Of a stretch of DNA of 64,000 nt, positions 10,466 through 21,365 are shown in pieces (the stretch's first letter is position 1; the number at the start of each line of letters is the position of its first letter). The stretch comes from Albugo candida (taxonomy: Eukaryota; Oomycota; Peronosporomycetes; Albuginales; Albuginaceae), in contig CAJNAR010000152.1 of NCBI GenBank assembly GCA_905220665.1, positions 620,001 through 684,000 on the forward strand. The letters run 5' to 3'. A program made the position numbers and the translations under genes. The notes beneath the pieces were generated by a model, which searched no databases, was not told the DNA's origin, and worked only from the letters and a program-made list of their open reading frames with translations.

Positions 10466-12505
10466 TACCAAGTTTGAAACTACATACGAGAACTTGTAGT
10501 ATCAATGTGGTAGGATCGATATCGACACATTGTCTTGTCAGCGATTATGCTTGTTAGTCTTGCTATGGCAAAGCCGTCTAGCACCGTAAATTTCTGCACA
10601 TTGAGATTAAAGCTTTCCAAGCAAAAAATTTGAGACGAACTTCGACAGTTTGAGACCAATTGAACAATGATTTAATGAAGCATGTTGAAATTGAAGCTCA
10701 AATAAGAAGGAAAAAGAAAAGCAGTGTCCGCTTTCGTACAGAAATAGCAGGATTGGTGCAGAAAGAATTCGGCAAATAAATATTCAGCGATGGTTCAATA
10801 TGCGCTACAGGCCATGATATTCTCGCCAGAGAGTGCCACAATTAAGTATCTGTCTTTTTGCCTTCACTAAGATTGGCCGTTCATGCAGCAAAACAAGCCG
10901 TTGAAGCTTTGCATATACGCTATAGGTATTCCCACGACACAGAGTAGTAAATCACGTGAATAAGTAACTCGGCCTGCTAAGTAGCATGTTCTAAATGGCT
11001 GCTAGCAAAGGATATTGATTGCGTAGGAATATTGACCGGATAGTCTGAACATTGAAGTTCCTTGCTCGCAAATAAATCAAGATTTATCTGCTGCAGAAAG
11101 CAGCACGCAATTATCGAGGTCCGTACACAAAAAAGGTGGTTATTGGGTAGAAAAATGAACCTGCATAGCTGTATAGTCCAGTTCAGCAGAATGCGCTTAC
11201 TAAGATCCCAAAGAAATCAAAAGAACTTTGTCGAATATTCAGTTGAGCAAAATAATGAGCGACAAGGATGCGACGCTCGTTGAGGAAATCATTCTTACGA
11301 GAACTGGGGCTCTATCCAAACAAGTTGACGAAGCATTCCAATATAAGAAATAAGCATACGCTAGAGGTCGGATGAAGCCACATCATTTGAAGAGCGAATT
11401 ATAGACCTCGCGATGGTAAAAAAAATTAGGCGCGGGCACGAAAAGATGTGTTTTCACGGCAGTTCGATTAATCAGTCCTGTCATTGCATACAACTCGCCA
11501 CAAAATTTCGACAATGAATTGTATGAGCTTTCTACTTACATTCAAAAATGATCAAAAGACGGAACTGGTCGCATATAAAGAAGTACTCGAATTACTACCG
11601 TAGCACATAATAATTCATATGAATGGGATTAGTGCCAGATTATGCCAACGGATGCTAAGAAGTAACTACGAGATATTTTAATTCACTGGCATTTTCTGGT
11701 ATCCTTTGTTTCAACCAGAGCACCAATTGATCGCTTCTTACTGCATGTGTAGCAAGAGAGTATTGATGGGATGATGATATTCGGATCCTGGCTCTTCTTT
11801 GCAACTGTACTTTCAACTTCAGCGTGCTTCTTCCACAGGAGCATAATCATCTCTCTCAGTGTCCAAGGTGAGGGTTTCTATCCAAACATAGCTAATCACA
11901 TGTATGTGAAATACATTTACAAATCTGTCGCAGTGCTCGTACTTGTGACACAACTCAAAAGGCTTATCATTTCTTGCACAAGAAAAACAATCGCTTACCC
12001 TGAATACGTTGTTCGAAGGAATCATTATTGCAGCGCTCCAAATTTGCTAATATCATCTTCCTTGAAAATTTGGATTTCCAACGTAATACACGTTTACCTA
12101 TTCCGTGCAGGGACTTTTTTGTGAATAAGGACTGCACTGGCAGGTTGTTAGAGAATCAGAGCGTGTAGGCTAATCTCCATACATCAAGAATCCCGCGAAA
12201 GACATTTCTGCGATAGCGATTCCGATAAAGGTCGACGAACAAGCTTGCATTCTGAAGCGTGATCCCTCTCCATAGTAAGATCTGATGATATGCGAAGCTA
12301 CTTAGTCATATCAGTATCGGCATAGATTTCCGCATCGATTCATATTCTATTGTTCTTTAGTACATTTGGAGTACAGTTTGTATTCGAAGGCATTGCACAA
12401 CGTGCGAGATGAGAGATCAAATACAATTGAGCACAAAAGCTGTCACATCATACAATTTATCGTCAATCAATTCGATTTTGATTTTTTCCCATCATTACAG
12501 TCATT
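10466..12505 (+). other. Gene-poor tract
   Basis: About 2 kb with frequent stop codons in all frames. It holds only scattered short ORFs, such as a 73-codon basic frame at 11062-11283, a 33-codon ORF starting at 11255, and the hydrophobic ORF at 11771. I see no conserved motif, tandem repeat or transposon hallmark. It separates the IQ protein from the next coiled-coil gene and contrasts with the tight spacing elsewhere. It may hold decayed or lineage-specific sequence. Confidence 0.5.
11771..12124 (+). CDS. Hydrophobic ORF with signal-peptide-like start (tentative)
   Basis: The 117-codon frame begins MMIFGSWLFFATVLSTSACFF, which has the charge and hydrophobicity of a secretion signal. It contains a consensus donor (AAGGTGAG, about 11870) and a possible acceptor about 66 bp on, giving an in-frame intron and a shorter product of about 95 residues. 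The body has further hydrophobic stretches and no recognised motif (no RxLR, no CHxC). It could be a lineage-specific secreted or membrane protein, or chance in AT-rich sequence. Confidence 0.25.
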   Translation: MMIFGSWLFFATVLSTSACFFHRSIIISLSVQGEGFYPNIANHMYVKYIYKSVAVLVLVTQLKRLIISCTRKTIAYPEYVVRRNHYCSAPNLLISSSLKIWISNVIHVYLFRAGTFL

Positions 12506-12559
12506 TTGTCGAATCAAATTGGTCGTTTACGGCGCATCGGCGGCCGCAGCTACGAGTCG

Positions 12560-14755
12560 ATGATTTGGAGAGAGGACTGCGATCCGTACGAAGAACAACG
12601 AAAAAAACGGCAATATGCCAAAGATTTGACGATGCAGATTCAGTATCAGAAGCAGCAGAAAGAACAAGAAGAACGCGAATGGGAAGAATTACAGAGGAAG
12701 TTTCAACCGGATGATCAATCTCCAGCGAAGTGGATATTACAAGGTGGCAAAGTTTATCGAGATCTAAATGGACCCAAGCCAGCAAGTCATCGTGTTGCAT
12801 CAACTGCCCCGAATGTTAAGCATTGTTTTGAACCAAGTCCCATCCTAGAGACGCATGAGCAATTCAAACCGACCGACACATTCGATAATGCGGGTGCTCA
12901 AGATGCCTTAATTTTCGAGAGAAAAAGTCCAGGGAGAGCTCTCGATACATCAAACCCCTTGGCTCAACATCCAAACTTTTGTCGATTTCGAATCACAGAT
13001 TACGATCAGCAAACCGATCGAATGCGTGAAAAGGTACAGCAAATGGAGTGGAAGCAAACTTTGGACGCGCAGTTGCGTGAAAAGGAATCAATGAAGATAC
13101 GAAGTGTACAAGAGGACAGATGCAAAGAACAAGAGGGTCAAAACGGCTTTTCTGCGTGGAAAAGCCCGTATCTGATTGCTGAGAAGGAAACGGAATCTCT
13201 TGACAGCTCAAATCGTCCGAAGCACTCACAAAGAGACCCAATAACGTGGAAAAGTCACCTTGACAGTACCAATTCGCTTGCAGAAGATTACCAGTCACCA
13301 GGGAAGACTTACGATGATGTTTCTAACGCTAAGAAGCTACAAAGAAGCGGCATTAACATGCCACCACCACCTCCTTCGTCCTCAACATACCGGCGGCCTA
13401 TTTTACACAGTCAAAGCCCTGCAACATTGCACGATAAGACTAGCCCACTTGTGACACAGAGGTTGCAAGCAAACGATAAGGTGCTAGAAGAGTATCGTCA
13501 GTTGCTGGCTGATATACGCAATGAGAGAACTCAGCTACGTAAAGAAAAGGAAGAGTTGCGATGGGAAAGAGATCAAATCTGTGAAGAGCGTTTGATGCTT
13601 CAACTGGAAAATGAACGGGTACTAAACTTGCTCGACAAACATGCTGACAGGAAGCTGAACGACTCCATACACGAATTTGTTCCGATAAAACAATGTGTAA
13701 AAACGAACGAGGCTATGCGAAAAGAAGATTCTGATGATTTGCCTGATTCTGCGAAGCAAAAGCGTCAGTACCCATGCTGGTCTCCCGCTGTTGCTAAGAT
13801 CAACGTGTATCCTTCAAATCCACTAAAAGAATCTACTAACTCAAGAAAATTCTCACTAAAAAAATCTAATGGTACATTCAAAATTATTGATAGTGATGCG
13901 ACAGAAGTTCGAGTCGACAGAATGGATTCAAGCCACTTGAGAACAAAAGATCCTTGCCAGCGATCTTACACACCAATGACAATGGAAGAATTTAATAATC
14001 AAGCACAACTTTCCTTGATCAAAGACTCAGAGTCCATGCGTCTTCAGAGACCTCGGCAATTCAGACTGGCACTCCAATCTCCTACTTATCGTGCCCCATC
14101 AACACAGGTCTCCTTTTCCTGCGGAGATCAGCATTGTGAGAACAACATGACGGAGAAACCACTCACAAGCGAAAGCAAACTTGTTCCAATTGCAGATAAG
14201 TCGAATAGGGAACGTGTTGACGTTACCGAAACGCTACTCGAAGAGAGCGTTTTGGACGGATCGAGTAGACAGAGACCGCCCGAATTACTTCAGGCCAGCG
14301 GTACTACTGACCACATAAAAAGTAGACTCAATCCCGATTTTCTGCAATCTGGTGAAAGAACTGCACACACTTCAATACGCTACAACGAAAATCACCCCAG
14401 AAATCATTTATCCGAATCAGAAACTCGTGCTATCAAAAGTAAGGGCTTTTATAATCTGAATGTGGATCAAAGCGTTCCAGAAGAAGTATTTCGAAGGCGT
14501 AGCTCCGTTGGATTCCGATCACCTTTTCCGTCCAAATCGTCTACGAAACATAAATCTAAAGAGAAAGCAAAACATCATAAAGAAGAAGCAAACAAAAAAT
14601 CAAGTGTTAATCCAAGTCCCATAGAGTCTTTAAAGTCAAACATAGCGAAAAGAGAGGCTAAAATTCCCGAAAGCAGCGCGATTGATCAAGATGCAAGCAT
14701 CAATAGCAAGGAATTGGGCTTTTTCCAAGTCAAAGTATTCGATAATGAATCATAA
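12560..14755 (+). CDS. Coiled-coil protein with centrosome/cilium-type N-terminus
   Basis: An open frame of up to 749 codons runs from 12506. The first ATG in frame is at 12560 (MIWRED), giving about 731 residues. An acceptor ends at 12500 (CCCATCATTACAG), so a 5' exon may be missing. Near the N-terminus is a KKRQYAKDLTMQIQYQKQQ block followed by EQEEREWEEL, a pattern shared by CSPP1, CCDC66 and other centrosomal or ciliary proteins. A coiled coil lies near residues 310-370 (ELRWERDQICEERLML). The rest is Ser-rich, polar and probably disordered, ending in a Lys/His-rich patch. Its place between an IQ protein and CFAP58 supports a flagellar or basal-body role, but that is inference. Confidence 0.6.
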   Translation: MIWREDCDPYEEQRKKRQYAKDLTMQIQYQKQQKEQEEREWEELQRKFQPDDQSPAKWILQGGKVYRDLNGPKPASHRVASTAPNVKHCFEPSPILETHEQFKPTDTFDNAGAQDALIFERKSPGRALDTSNPLAQHPNFCRFRITDYDQQTDRMREKVQQMEWKQTLDAQLREKESMKIRSVQEDRCKEQEGQNGFSAWKSPYLIAEKETESLDSSNRPKHSQRDPITWKSHLDSTNSLAEDYQSPGKTYDDVSNAKKLQRSGINMPPPPPSSSTYRRPILHSQSPATLHDKTSPLVTQRLQANDKVLEEYRQLLADIRNERTQLRKEKEELRWERDQICEERLMLQLENERVLNLLDKHADRKLNDSIHEFVPIKQCVKTNEAMRKEDSDDLPDSAKQKRQYPCWSPAVAKINVYPSNPLKESTNSRKFSLKKSNGTFKIIDSDATEVRVDRMDSSHLRTKDPCQRSYTPMTMEEFNNQAQLSLIKDSESMRLQRPRQFRLALQSPTYRAPSTQVSFSCGDQHCENNMTEKPLTSESKLVPIADKSNRERVDVTETLLEESVLDGSSRQRPPELLQASGTTDHIKSRLNPDFLQSGERTAHTSIRYNENHPRNHLSESETRAIKSKGFYNLNVDQSVPEEVFRRRSSVGFRSPFPSKSSTKHKSKEKAKHHKEEANKKSSVNPSPIESLKSNIAKREAKIPESSAIDQDASINSKELGFFQVKVFDNES

Positions 14756-14843
14756 CATTCAGCAATTTTTCCTACGCTGATTGTAGAATATAGTGCAAAT
14801 ACTCTGTACGTGACTTCTTGATTGGCTGACAGCGTCAATTATC

Positions 14844-15527
14844 ATGGACACGCTCAAATTTCCACTTGCATCAAATCATGCACGCGCTGTAAAAGTTTAC
14901 GAGTGTCCAAAACCGACATGGAAACGTCCATCGCTCGATGCGAAGTCTACAAAGTCTACTTCATCACACATGGTACCATATACCGCGTTTACTGAGATGA
15001 ACTATTTAATAATTCAGTGATCTCTTTTTTAAGGCTGGTGATCAAAGTAAAATAGGAGTCCGTGGAATGTTCAAGAAAGCAACAAATAGTGAGTATGAGC
15101 AAGACTTCAAGCATGTTCTGGATTCCGTATGTGGTTTCGCGTATGACAATACACGAGGGAAAGAGAAAAAGCACCTCAAAACCAAACGCGTTGAAGCTTT
15201 AGGCGGGAAAAGAACAAAAAATGAGACGCAGCCTTACCACATTATGATGGCGATACAGAAAGCCGCAGAAAAACGTGAAAAAAGACGTCAAGAAGAGGTA
15301 CGCTCGATGCTCCAATGTTCTTTCTCGCCTGTTACTTACAGCGCGCTACTTATGTCTAGCAAAAACGATCGGATCTTGTATCCAAAAGGGTAAAGATCTC
15401 TGGTGCTTCTAGGCTGAAAAATCAACGCTCGAATAAGAAAGGAAAGGGTAGATCTATTGATTATGGTATTCAAGCTACGAAAGGAGAATTTAAAAATGGA
15501 ATACTCAACGTTCAAAAGCTTCGCTAA
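14844..15527 (+). CDS. C1orf131/Faf1-like (DUF4602) ribosome-biogenesis protein
   Basis: Three exons (14844-14972, 15034-15297, 15360-15527) join in phase to about 186 residues. The second exon holds the family core: a GKEKKHLKTKRVEALGGKR block followed by PYHIMMAIQKAAEKREKRR. The third exon supplies the conserved C-terminal GEFKNGILNVQK element. Yeast Faf1 and human C1orf131 are small basic nucleolar proteins of the small-subunit processome needed for 18S rRNA maturation. Reading through the second intron gives a shorter unrelated tail, so the acceptor at 15359 is preferred because it restores the GEFKNG signature. The stop lies 23 bp from the stop of CFAP58 on the other strand. Confidence 0.75.
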
Positions 15528-15550
15528 TTTGAAGATTTGTTATTTCATCT

Positions 15551-18178
15551 TCAAGATATATATTCTGGATTGGAAGCGTCAAATTCCTTTTCGTCCACCT
15601 CAAATAGCTGTGTAGTGGGTTCATCGGGCAGTCTTATTGTTTGCCCGCTAAACTGAGCATCTGCTAATTTTCGATGCATCCAGTCTTGCAATATTTTTTG
15701 CTTTTGCTTCCGATAATTTTCACTTTCTTCTTTATACTCCTTCACTTGCATCTTATACAACCCCAATTCCTCTTCCATCTGTTTCATATGACTTCGTTTT
15801 GCTTTCAGTGTTTCTTTGTATGCGGCCAACTGATCCAAAACCTGCGTTCCGACTTGTCGAGATAAAATCATCTTCAATTCGACATATAGTTTTTCCTTCT
15901 CCAAAATCACCAAATCTTTTGTCGCTATCTCATCGAACTTCTGTACCAGCTGACGTTGTACTATGTGCATGTTTTTTATCATCGCAAAGCGCACTGGGTC
16001 AGACTCTTCCAGCCGGCGCCATCTATGAACATTAAGAGGGTGACTGAGCTCACTTGCAAGAGCTTTTATTTTTAGTTTTTCTTCGGCCAGATCTTTCTCA
16101 AGTCGTTGTGCTTCCTTATTCAGATCCGACTTCACTTTGACGTTCTCCTGGTCAGCATTTTGCGCAAGCTGCATTTCGTGGATTTGACTTTGCACTATTT
16201 CTATCTCTTTGCTTCGCTCTTGTAACTCTTTTGCTCCTTGGGAAAGCGTGGCACTTTGTATCTTGATTTTCTCATGAAGAACACGCAATTCATTCTGACA
16301 TTGAAGCACTTGCTGTCGTACTTTATCACGCTCTTGTATAAGTTGACGAAATTCGTTCTTCTGACGTTGTTTTTCAAGATCCGCTGTACAAATAATCTTG
16401 GACAATTTAGTCATCTCGACTTCCTGATTTTCCATAATCTGCTCCGATGAAGTTATCTGTTTCTTGAGTCGAGTGAGTTCATTGCGTAATAATTCTTTGC
16501 CTTTATCAACTTTATGATGATCAAAGTGCTCTTTGACAAGAGCATGATCTTTGCAAGAGATTTCTTCCTTCAGTCGCTCAATTTGATCATTTAATATCTT
16601 GAATTGTCGTTTGAGATCGCTGATGGTCTCTTGCGCCTCTATAAGCTGCTTGGAATACACGTTCCGGTCTGCACGTAAAGTCTCGTACAAATTCTGCTGT
16701 TTCTTCAGTCGTCTATCACTTTCACTTATTTTCTGCTGAAGTGCAGCTACCTGCGTGTCCTGCACTTTTGCCTCCTTTAGTAGAGATTGGTGTTTTTCGG
16801 ACGCTTGTTTTGCATCTAATTCATATTTTTCACGTTTATCGATGAATGATTGAATCTTTTTCCTTTGTTGCTTGACCAAATCTTTGAATCCTTGTACTTC
16901 GTTCTGCAAGTTTTTTTGTGTATTTTCTTTGACTTTGACTAAATCGTACACAAGTTGAGATTGATCATGAGCCCGAGTTAGTACTCTATTGAGAGATTCT
17001 TGCTCTCGCTGAATGTGCTGAGCTTTTTTCTCCAAAGCGCTCCGCTTTTTTTTTTCATTTTCCACATTTATGTTCAAAACAGTCGCAAGATCCGCTTGAC
17101 TCGACTCCTGCTCAGTTTGACATTCTACGTATTTCCTAGCGACCTCATGCAGCTGCTCTCTGGCTATCTGAATAAGTTTCTCAACCTTTATAGAATCTTT
17201 CCGGACCAATTCGGTTTTCTCTCGTTCATGTACAATATCATGCTCTATTTGCTCATTTTCATGCTGCAACTGAATGTTCTTTTGCCACTGTGCTTGTGTG
17301 GCTTCAGTGTAAATGTGAGTTGATCGGTAAATATTGTCAATTTGTTTCAGGTATTTGTCCACTTGAGCTTTGCTGTCTCGCGCGTGCGAGTCGTCTTTCC
17401 TTAATTGGTCCTCAAGATCATTGAGTTGAACTTGTTTTGTACGCATATCTTCGGACAAAATACCAAAATACAATTTTAGTTTGCGTAGCTCTCTTTCAAG
17501 ACGGGCTTTCCGACGAGTCCCACTTTCGGTATCCCGTTTCTTCTCTTCAATCAAATCCTGTTTGCGATCTCGTTGCTCTGTCAAATGTTCATTTTTTGCT
17601 GCAGCTTCCTCTAAAAGTATCGTCAGATTCGCTATGTCTTTTTTCAAATCCTCCAGCCGAATTCTCTTGGTTTCTATTTCCTGAACAATTTCGGACTTCA
17701 CCGTTCTAAGCTTCAGTATGCGTGACATTAAGTCAGATCTAAAGCTAGTGCCATCATCAGATGCGGGGTTGTGCGCGGTTCCTTGCTGGTTCAACACAAG
17801 CAATTCATTTTGTACGATGCCTAGTTCAAGCTTCTCATCGTTAAGAGTCTTTTCTTTTTCTCGTTCTGCACGTGTGGAGGCTTCGAGTTGTGAGAAAATC
17901 ACATCCAGCTCCGCTCGACATTTCTCTTTTTGAGCCGAAGCTTCGTTTTCTTCTTCCTGCTCTCGAGTTCTGAAGTCATGTATCACACCAATTTCCTCTT
18001 TAATCTCAGCGTTACGCCTATGCAATACCTGTTCGCTGTCCTGAGACCTTTTATAGATTATCAAAAGTTTTTCAAGCTCATTCCGAAACGATACAATAGT
18101 ATCAGGGATACGTGAGATGACTTCTTGAACATCATCAATCAACTCATTCTTTTCCTGCACTAACTCGTCCGATCGCAT
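15551..18178 (-). CDS. CFAP58: Cilia- and flagella-associated protein 58 (CFAP58/CCDC147)
   Basis: A single exon of 875 residues, almost entirely coiled coil, in line with the about 870 residues of CFAP58. The diagnostic region is near residues 710-800: NVHRWRRLEESDPVRFAMI, then LVILEKEKLYVELKMILSRQ, matching the NVHRWRKLEGSDP and EKEKLYVELKHIL blocks of CFAP58. In other eukaryotes CFAP58 is needed for normal axonemes of motile flagella. The Phe/Leu-rich ORFs on the opposite strand are the complement of the Lys/Glu/Gln codons. The start ATG lies 47 bp from the start of the divergent DDX11 gene. Confidence 0.92.
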   Translation of the reverse strand: MRSDELVQEKNELIDDVQEVISRIPDTIVSFRNELEKLLIIYKRSQDSEQVLHRRNAEIKEEIGVIHDFRTREQEEENEASAQKEKCRAELDVIFSQLEASTRAEREKEKTLNDEKLELGIVQNELLVLNQQGTAHNPASDDGTSFRSDLMSRILKLRTVKSEIVQEIETKRIRLEDLKKDIANLTILLEEAAAKNEHLTEQRDRKQDLIEEKKRDTESGTRRKARLERELRKLKLYFGILSEDMRTKQVQLNDLEDQLRKDDSHARDSKAQVDKYLKQIDNIYRSTHIYTEATQAQWQKNIQLQHENEQIEHDIVHEREKTELVRKDSIKVEKLIQIAREQLHEVARKYVECQTEQESSQADLATVLNINVENEKKKRSALEKKAQHIQREQESLNRVLTRAHDQSQLVYDLVKVKENTQKNLQNEVQGFKDLVKQQRKKIQSFIDKREKYELDAKQASEKHQSLLKEAKVQDTQVAALQQKISESDRRLKKQQNLYETLRADRNVYSKQLIEAQETISDLKRQFKILNDQIERLKEEISCKDHALVKEHFDHHKVDKGKELLRNELTRLKKQITSSEQIMENQEVEMTKLSKIICTADLEKQRQKNEFRQLIQERDKVRQQVLQCQNELRVLHEKIKIQSATLSQGAKELQERSKEIEIVQSQIHEMQLAQNADQENVKVKSDLNKEAQRLEKDLAEEKLKIKALASELSHPLNVHRWRRLEESDPVRFAMIKNMHIVQRQLVQKFDEIATKDLVILEKEKLYVELKMILSRQVGTQVLDQLAAYKETLKAKRSHMKQMEEELGLYKMQVKEYKEESENYRKQKQKILQDWMHRKLADAQFSGQTIRLPDEPTTQLFEVDEKEFDASNPEYIS

Positions 18179-18225
18179 TTATATGTAGCAGAGTAGTAGC
18201 CAACTCAATTATTTAAGCAAACCGA
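18179..18225. promoter_or_regulatory. Very short divergent promoter between CFAP58 and DDX11
   Basis: Only 47 bp separate the two start codons, so this interval and the first coding bases must hold both core promoters and both 5' UTRs. I see no clear TATA box or initiator that could be assigned to one gene. If the DDX11 start is the later in-frame ATG at 18295, the interval is about 115 bp. Confidence 0.4.
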
Positions 18226-21200
18226 ATGACCTTTCAAGATCCACCACTGTTCGTAACCGCTCCTTATCACCATTTATACGGTAGTGCCAGCATCATGACT
18301 GACGCAGCCAATGACGAACAGAAAGCGGAGAACGACTTTTCTGCTTCATTGGTTTCTTTTCCATATGAACCATATAGCATACAATTGGACTTTATGCGCA
18401 GTTTATGGCAAACCATAAAGAAAAAACATATCGGCATATATGAGAGTCCTACGGGGACGGTATGAGGCACCATTTTGCTACTTTTCTTGTCTTGCTAAAC
18501 GCCTGATTATCAGGGCAAGTCGATGAGTCTGATTTGTGGTAGTCTTTCTTGGCTCTACAAAAATACAGATAGTGCTGGCTTACTCCAAGAAAATGACTGC
18601 TGCGATGGAAAAGGAGAAACTGGTTTGTCCGGGACAGAAGAACCGGCTTGGTTGGCATCTTACGAACACAGCAATATCTCGCGCCACAATGAAGCGATTC
18701 AAAGTACGATTGAGACTGCTCTTGAACCAATACGCAACATTCGCCAGCGAAGTGAGGAAACTCTCTCGAAAAATAAGCGCAAAGTCAGTCAATTGTCAGT
18801 TCACAAGCAGCTTGAATCCCACGGAAAGCGATTCAAAGGTGATAAGACAAGATGTGGTAGATTGAGTACGGATCTAAGCGGAAGGAAAAATGATGATCTG
18901 GTGTCCTCATATGACAGTGATGGAAGCAAAAGGGATGATCGTTGCGAACCGTTTGGCAACGCAAGTGCGATTGGATTAGGCACAGAGAAAGGCAAAGGAG
19001 TCATGAAGGTATTTTGGATTATATTTCATGTAATTGAATTAGTCGTTTGAAGCTCCTGTGTGTACAGATTTTTTACTGTAGTCGAACACATTCGCAAATT
19101 TCTCAATTTGTTAGAGAAATGCAGAAAACAGTGTTCGGAAAGCAAGTTCGGGTAGTCACGTTGGGCTCTCGTAAACTTCTGTGCATCCATCCGCGAGTAT
19201 CCAAATTAAATTCTGACATTGCTATGATGGAAGGATGTTTAGACCTTCTACGTCACGTAAAGAAGAGAACGGATCCGTCCTCGGCCTCTTCATGTGCGTT
19301 CTACAATCCAGACGCCTTGGATGAGTACAAGAATTATGCACTGGTAAAAACAGAATTGGAGTAAACAAGCTGTGATGACCCGTAATGCTGTAGGCACATC
19401 TTCATGATATCGAAGATTTACACCAACTCGGACAAGAACTTGCAGTTTGTCCTTACTATGGAACACGTCAAAGTCTCGACCTGGCTCAAGTAGTGGCGCT
19501 GCCGTATACGATGATACTGAGTGCCCAAACACGTGAATCGCTTGGTATTGATCTGAAGGACAACATCATTATATTCGACGAAGCTCACAATATCCTGGAA
19601 ACTGTACAAGATATCCATCGTGCTGAAATCGATAGTACAAATATTGTCAAGACGCGTCGCTGTTTGTGGCGATACCTTCAAAAATACGAAAGTCGACTAA
19701 AAGGCCAAAACTCTTATTACATCAACCAGCTACTTGCAATACTAGAAAGACTTGGAAATTTCTTGCGTCATATACGGAAAGTCATAAAAGGAGAGCCGGA
19801 GACCTCGAAGAGCAACATCGTGGAAAGAGAATTGGAAAGGCAGCTTGAAGGCCACAGTGAAGTAATGCACAAAATGTTACGCATTGGAGACTTCTTGTGC
19901 GAAGCAGACCTGGATCATTTTAATTTATTCAAATTGATACGTTATCTCGATCAAAGCGACTTACCAAAAAAGCTCATTGGATTTGTCGAGAAGCTGCAGA
20001 CCTCTAAGAATGGAGGACTTCCGAATGATGGCAGTACAGCTGAATCAGATGAAACGGAATTAAACAGCAGGCACATCTCACCTTTAAGAACACTTCAATC
20101 ATTCTTGCAGGCGCTGATCAACAATAGCATCGACGGAAGAATTCTCGTGAAAATCACTGATGTAGTTTTCTATACTTTCTCCCGTGAGCACAGACTTCCT
20201 CACACGTCTCTGTATTTTATATGAGTTAGCCATTCAAGAACATTTCAAGTTTGCAGTACTTGCTATTAAATCCATCCCATCACTTTGAGGATATAGTGAA
20301 AGAAGCCCGAGCAGTCATTTTTGCAGGTGGAACCATGCAACCGGTGATGTATACTTTTACCAAAGAAGAGGATCAAATCTCACGCAGATTCTATCGTAGG
20401 TTCAGCATCTTTTCGACCAGTTACTGCCTTCAGTTCCCCGAGAAAAGATAGATGTATTTTGCTGCGGCCATGTAATTCCTCCGACAAACCTGATGGGACT
20501 TAGTTTATCTACAGGTCCCACACGCCAGATTTTGGAATTTAACTATGCGAGACGAAATTCCCTCGAATTATTCGACGAGCTAGGCCGCATTCTTTTCAAC
20601 TTCTCAAAAATTGTTCCCGGTGGAATTGTGGTGTTTTTTCCTTCGTATAAGTTGGAAGCAACTATCGTGAACCGATGGCGCGATACAGCACAATATCAAA
20701 ATCTTGAAAAACAAAAGAAAATTTTCCGAGAGCCGAAGCGCACGGACGAATCAGACAGAATTTTGAAGCAGTACTCTGACGTGTGTAAGAGCAAGGAAAT
20801 TTTAGGCCATTCTCATTGCAACTCTGGGGCAATTTTACTCAGTGTTGTTGGCGGAAAGATGTCGGAAGGTATCAATTTCAGTGATGAATTAGCAAGGTAA
20901 GCTGTCGCACGTATCCGATCCCTCCATCCGTTTTTATAATGGTATGCCTAGATGTGTTGTAATGGTTGGGCTTCCATACCCGAACGCAGCTGATCCCGAA
21001 CTTTTGGAGAAAATGGCATATCTAGATACAAAAAGGAGCGGTGAAGGTAGGAAATATTACGAGACTCTCTGCATGAAAGCAGTGAATCAGTCTATCGGTA
21101 CGTTGACGTTGGTGCTCTTTCTGATTCATGAGTAATGCTGTCGCTATCTAGGTCGAGCCATTCGCCATATCAGTGATTATGCAAGCATCGTTCTTCTTGA

Positions 21201-21351
21201 TCAGCGCTATGAGAATCATCTGATACGTTGCCAGCTGCCAGAATGGATACAGAAGAGAATGCTTCCAGCAATTCAGGTATCCCAGTCTTTTGGGAAAGCG
21301 TATTCCAACCTGGTGCAATTTTACTCCAGTCACCGCAAACGTACAAGGTAG
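18226..21351 (+). CDS. DDX11: DDX11/Chl1 family DNA helicase
   Basis: Eight exons (18226-18459, 18514-19008, 19068-19343, 19394-20161, 20230-20343, 20400-20896, 20952-21097, 21152-21351) give about 909 residues. Helicase motifs appear in order: Q-like [13 protein letters not shown], Walker A ESPTGTGKS made by splicing, motif Ia [16 protein letters not shown] box [43 protein letters not shown] and the final QSIGRAIRH. An iron-sulphur-type Cys region lies between Ia and II ([20 protein letters not shown]), as in XPD-family helicases. DDX11/Chl1 unwinds forked DNA and supports sister-chromatid cohesion. A 56-bp intron after TMQP removes an apparent frame shift near 20.4 kb. The donor of exon 4 is the least certain junction. 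The stop is 14 bp from the convergent Integrator-like gene. Confidence 0.93.
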
Positions 21352-21365
21352 GGACGCTAATGATA

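Noticed and set aside
12409..12714. 101-codon ORF overlapping the start of the coiled-coil gene
   Set aside because: Its second half runs in a different frame through the Lys/Glu-rich coding sequence; it does not join in phase.
15298..15393. Read-through end of the Faf1-like ORF (unspliced tail)
   Set aside because: Splicing to 15360 restores the conserved GEFKNG element, while the read-through tail has none.
15674..18115. Several Phe/Leu/Ser-rich ORFs on the + strand that look like membrane proteins
   Set aside because: They are the reverse complement of the Lys/Glu/Gln-rich CFAP58 coiled coil.
20340..20480. Apparent frameshift in the DDX11 gene
   Set aside because: A 56-bp GT-AG intron (20344-20399) restores [15 protein letters not shown] in frame, matching the family.
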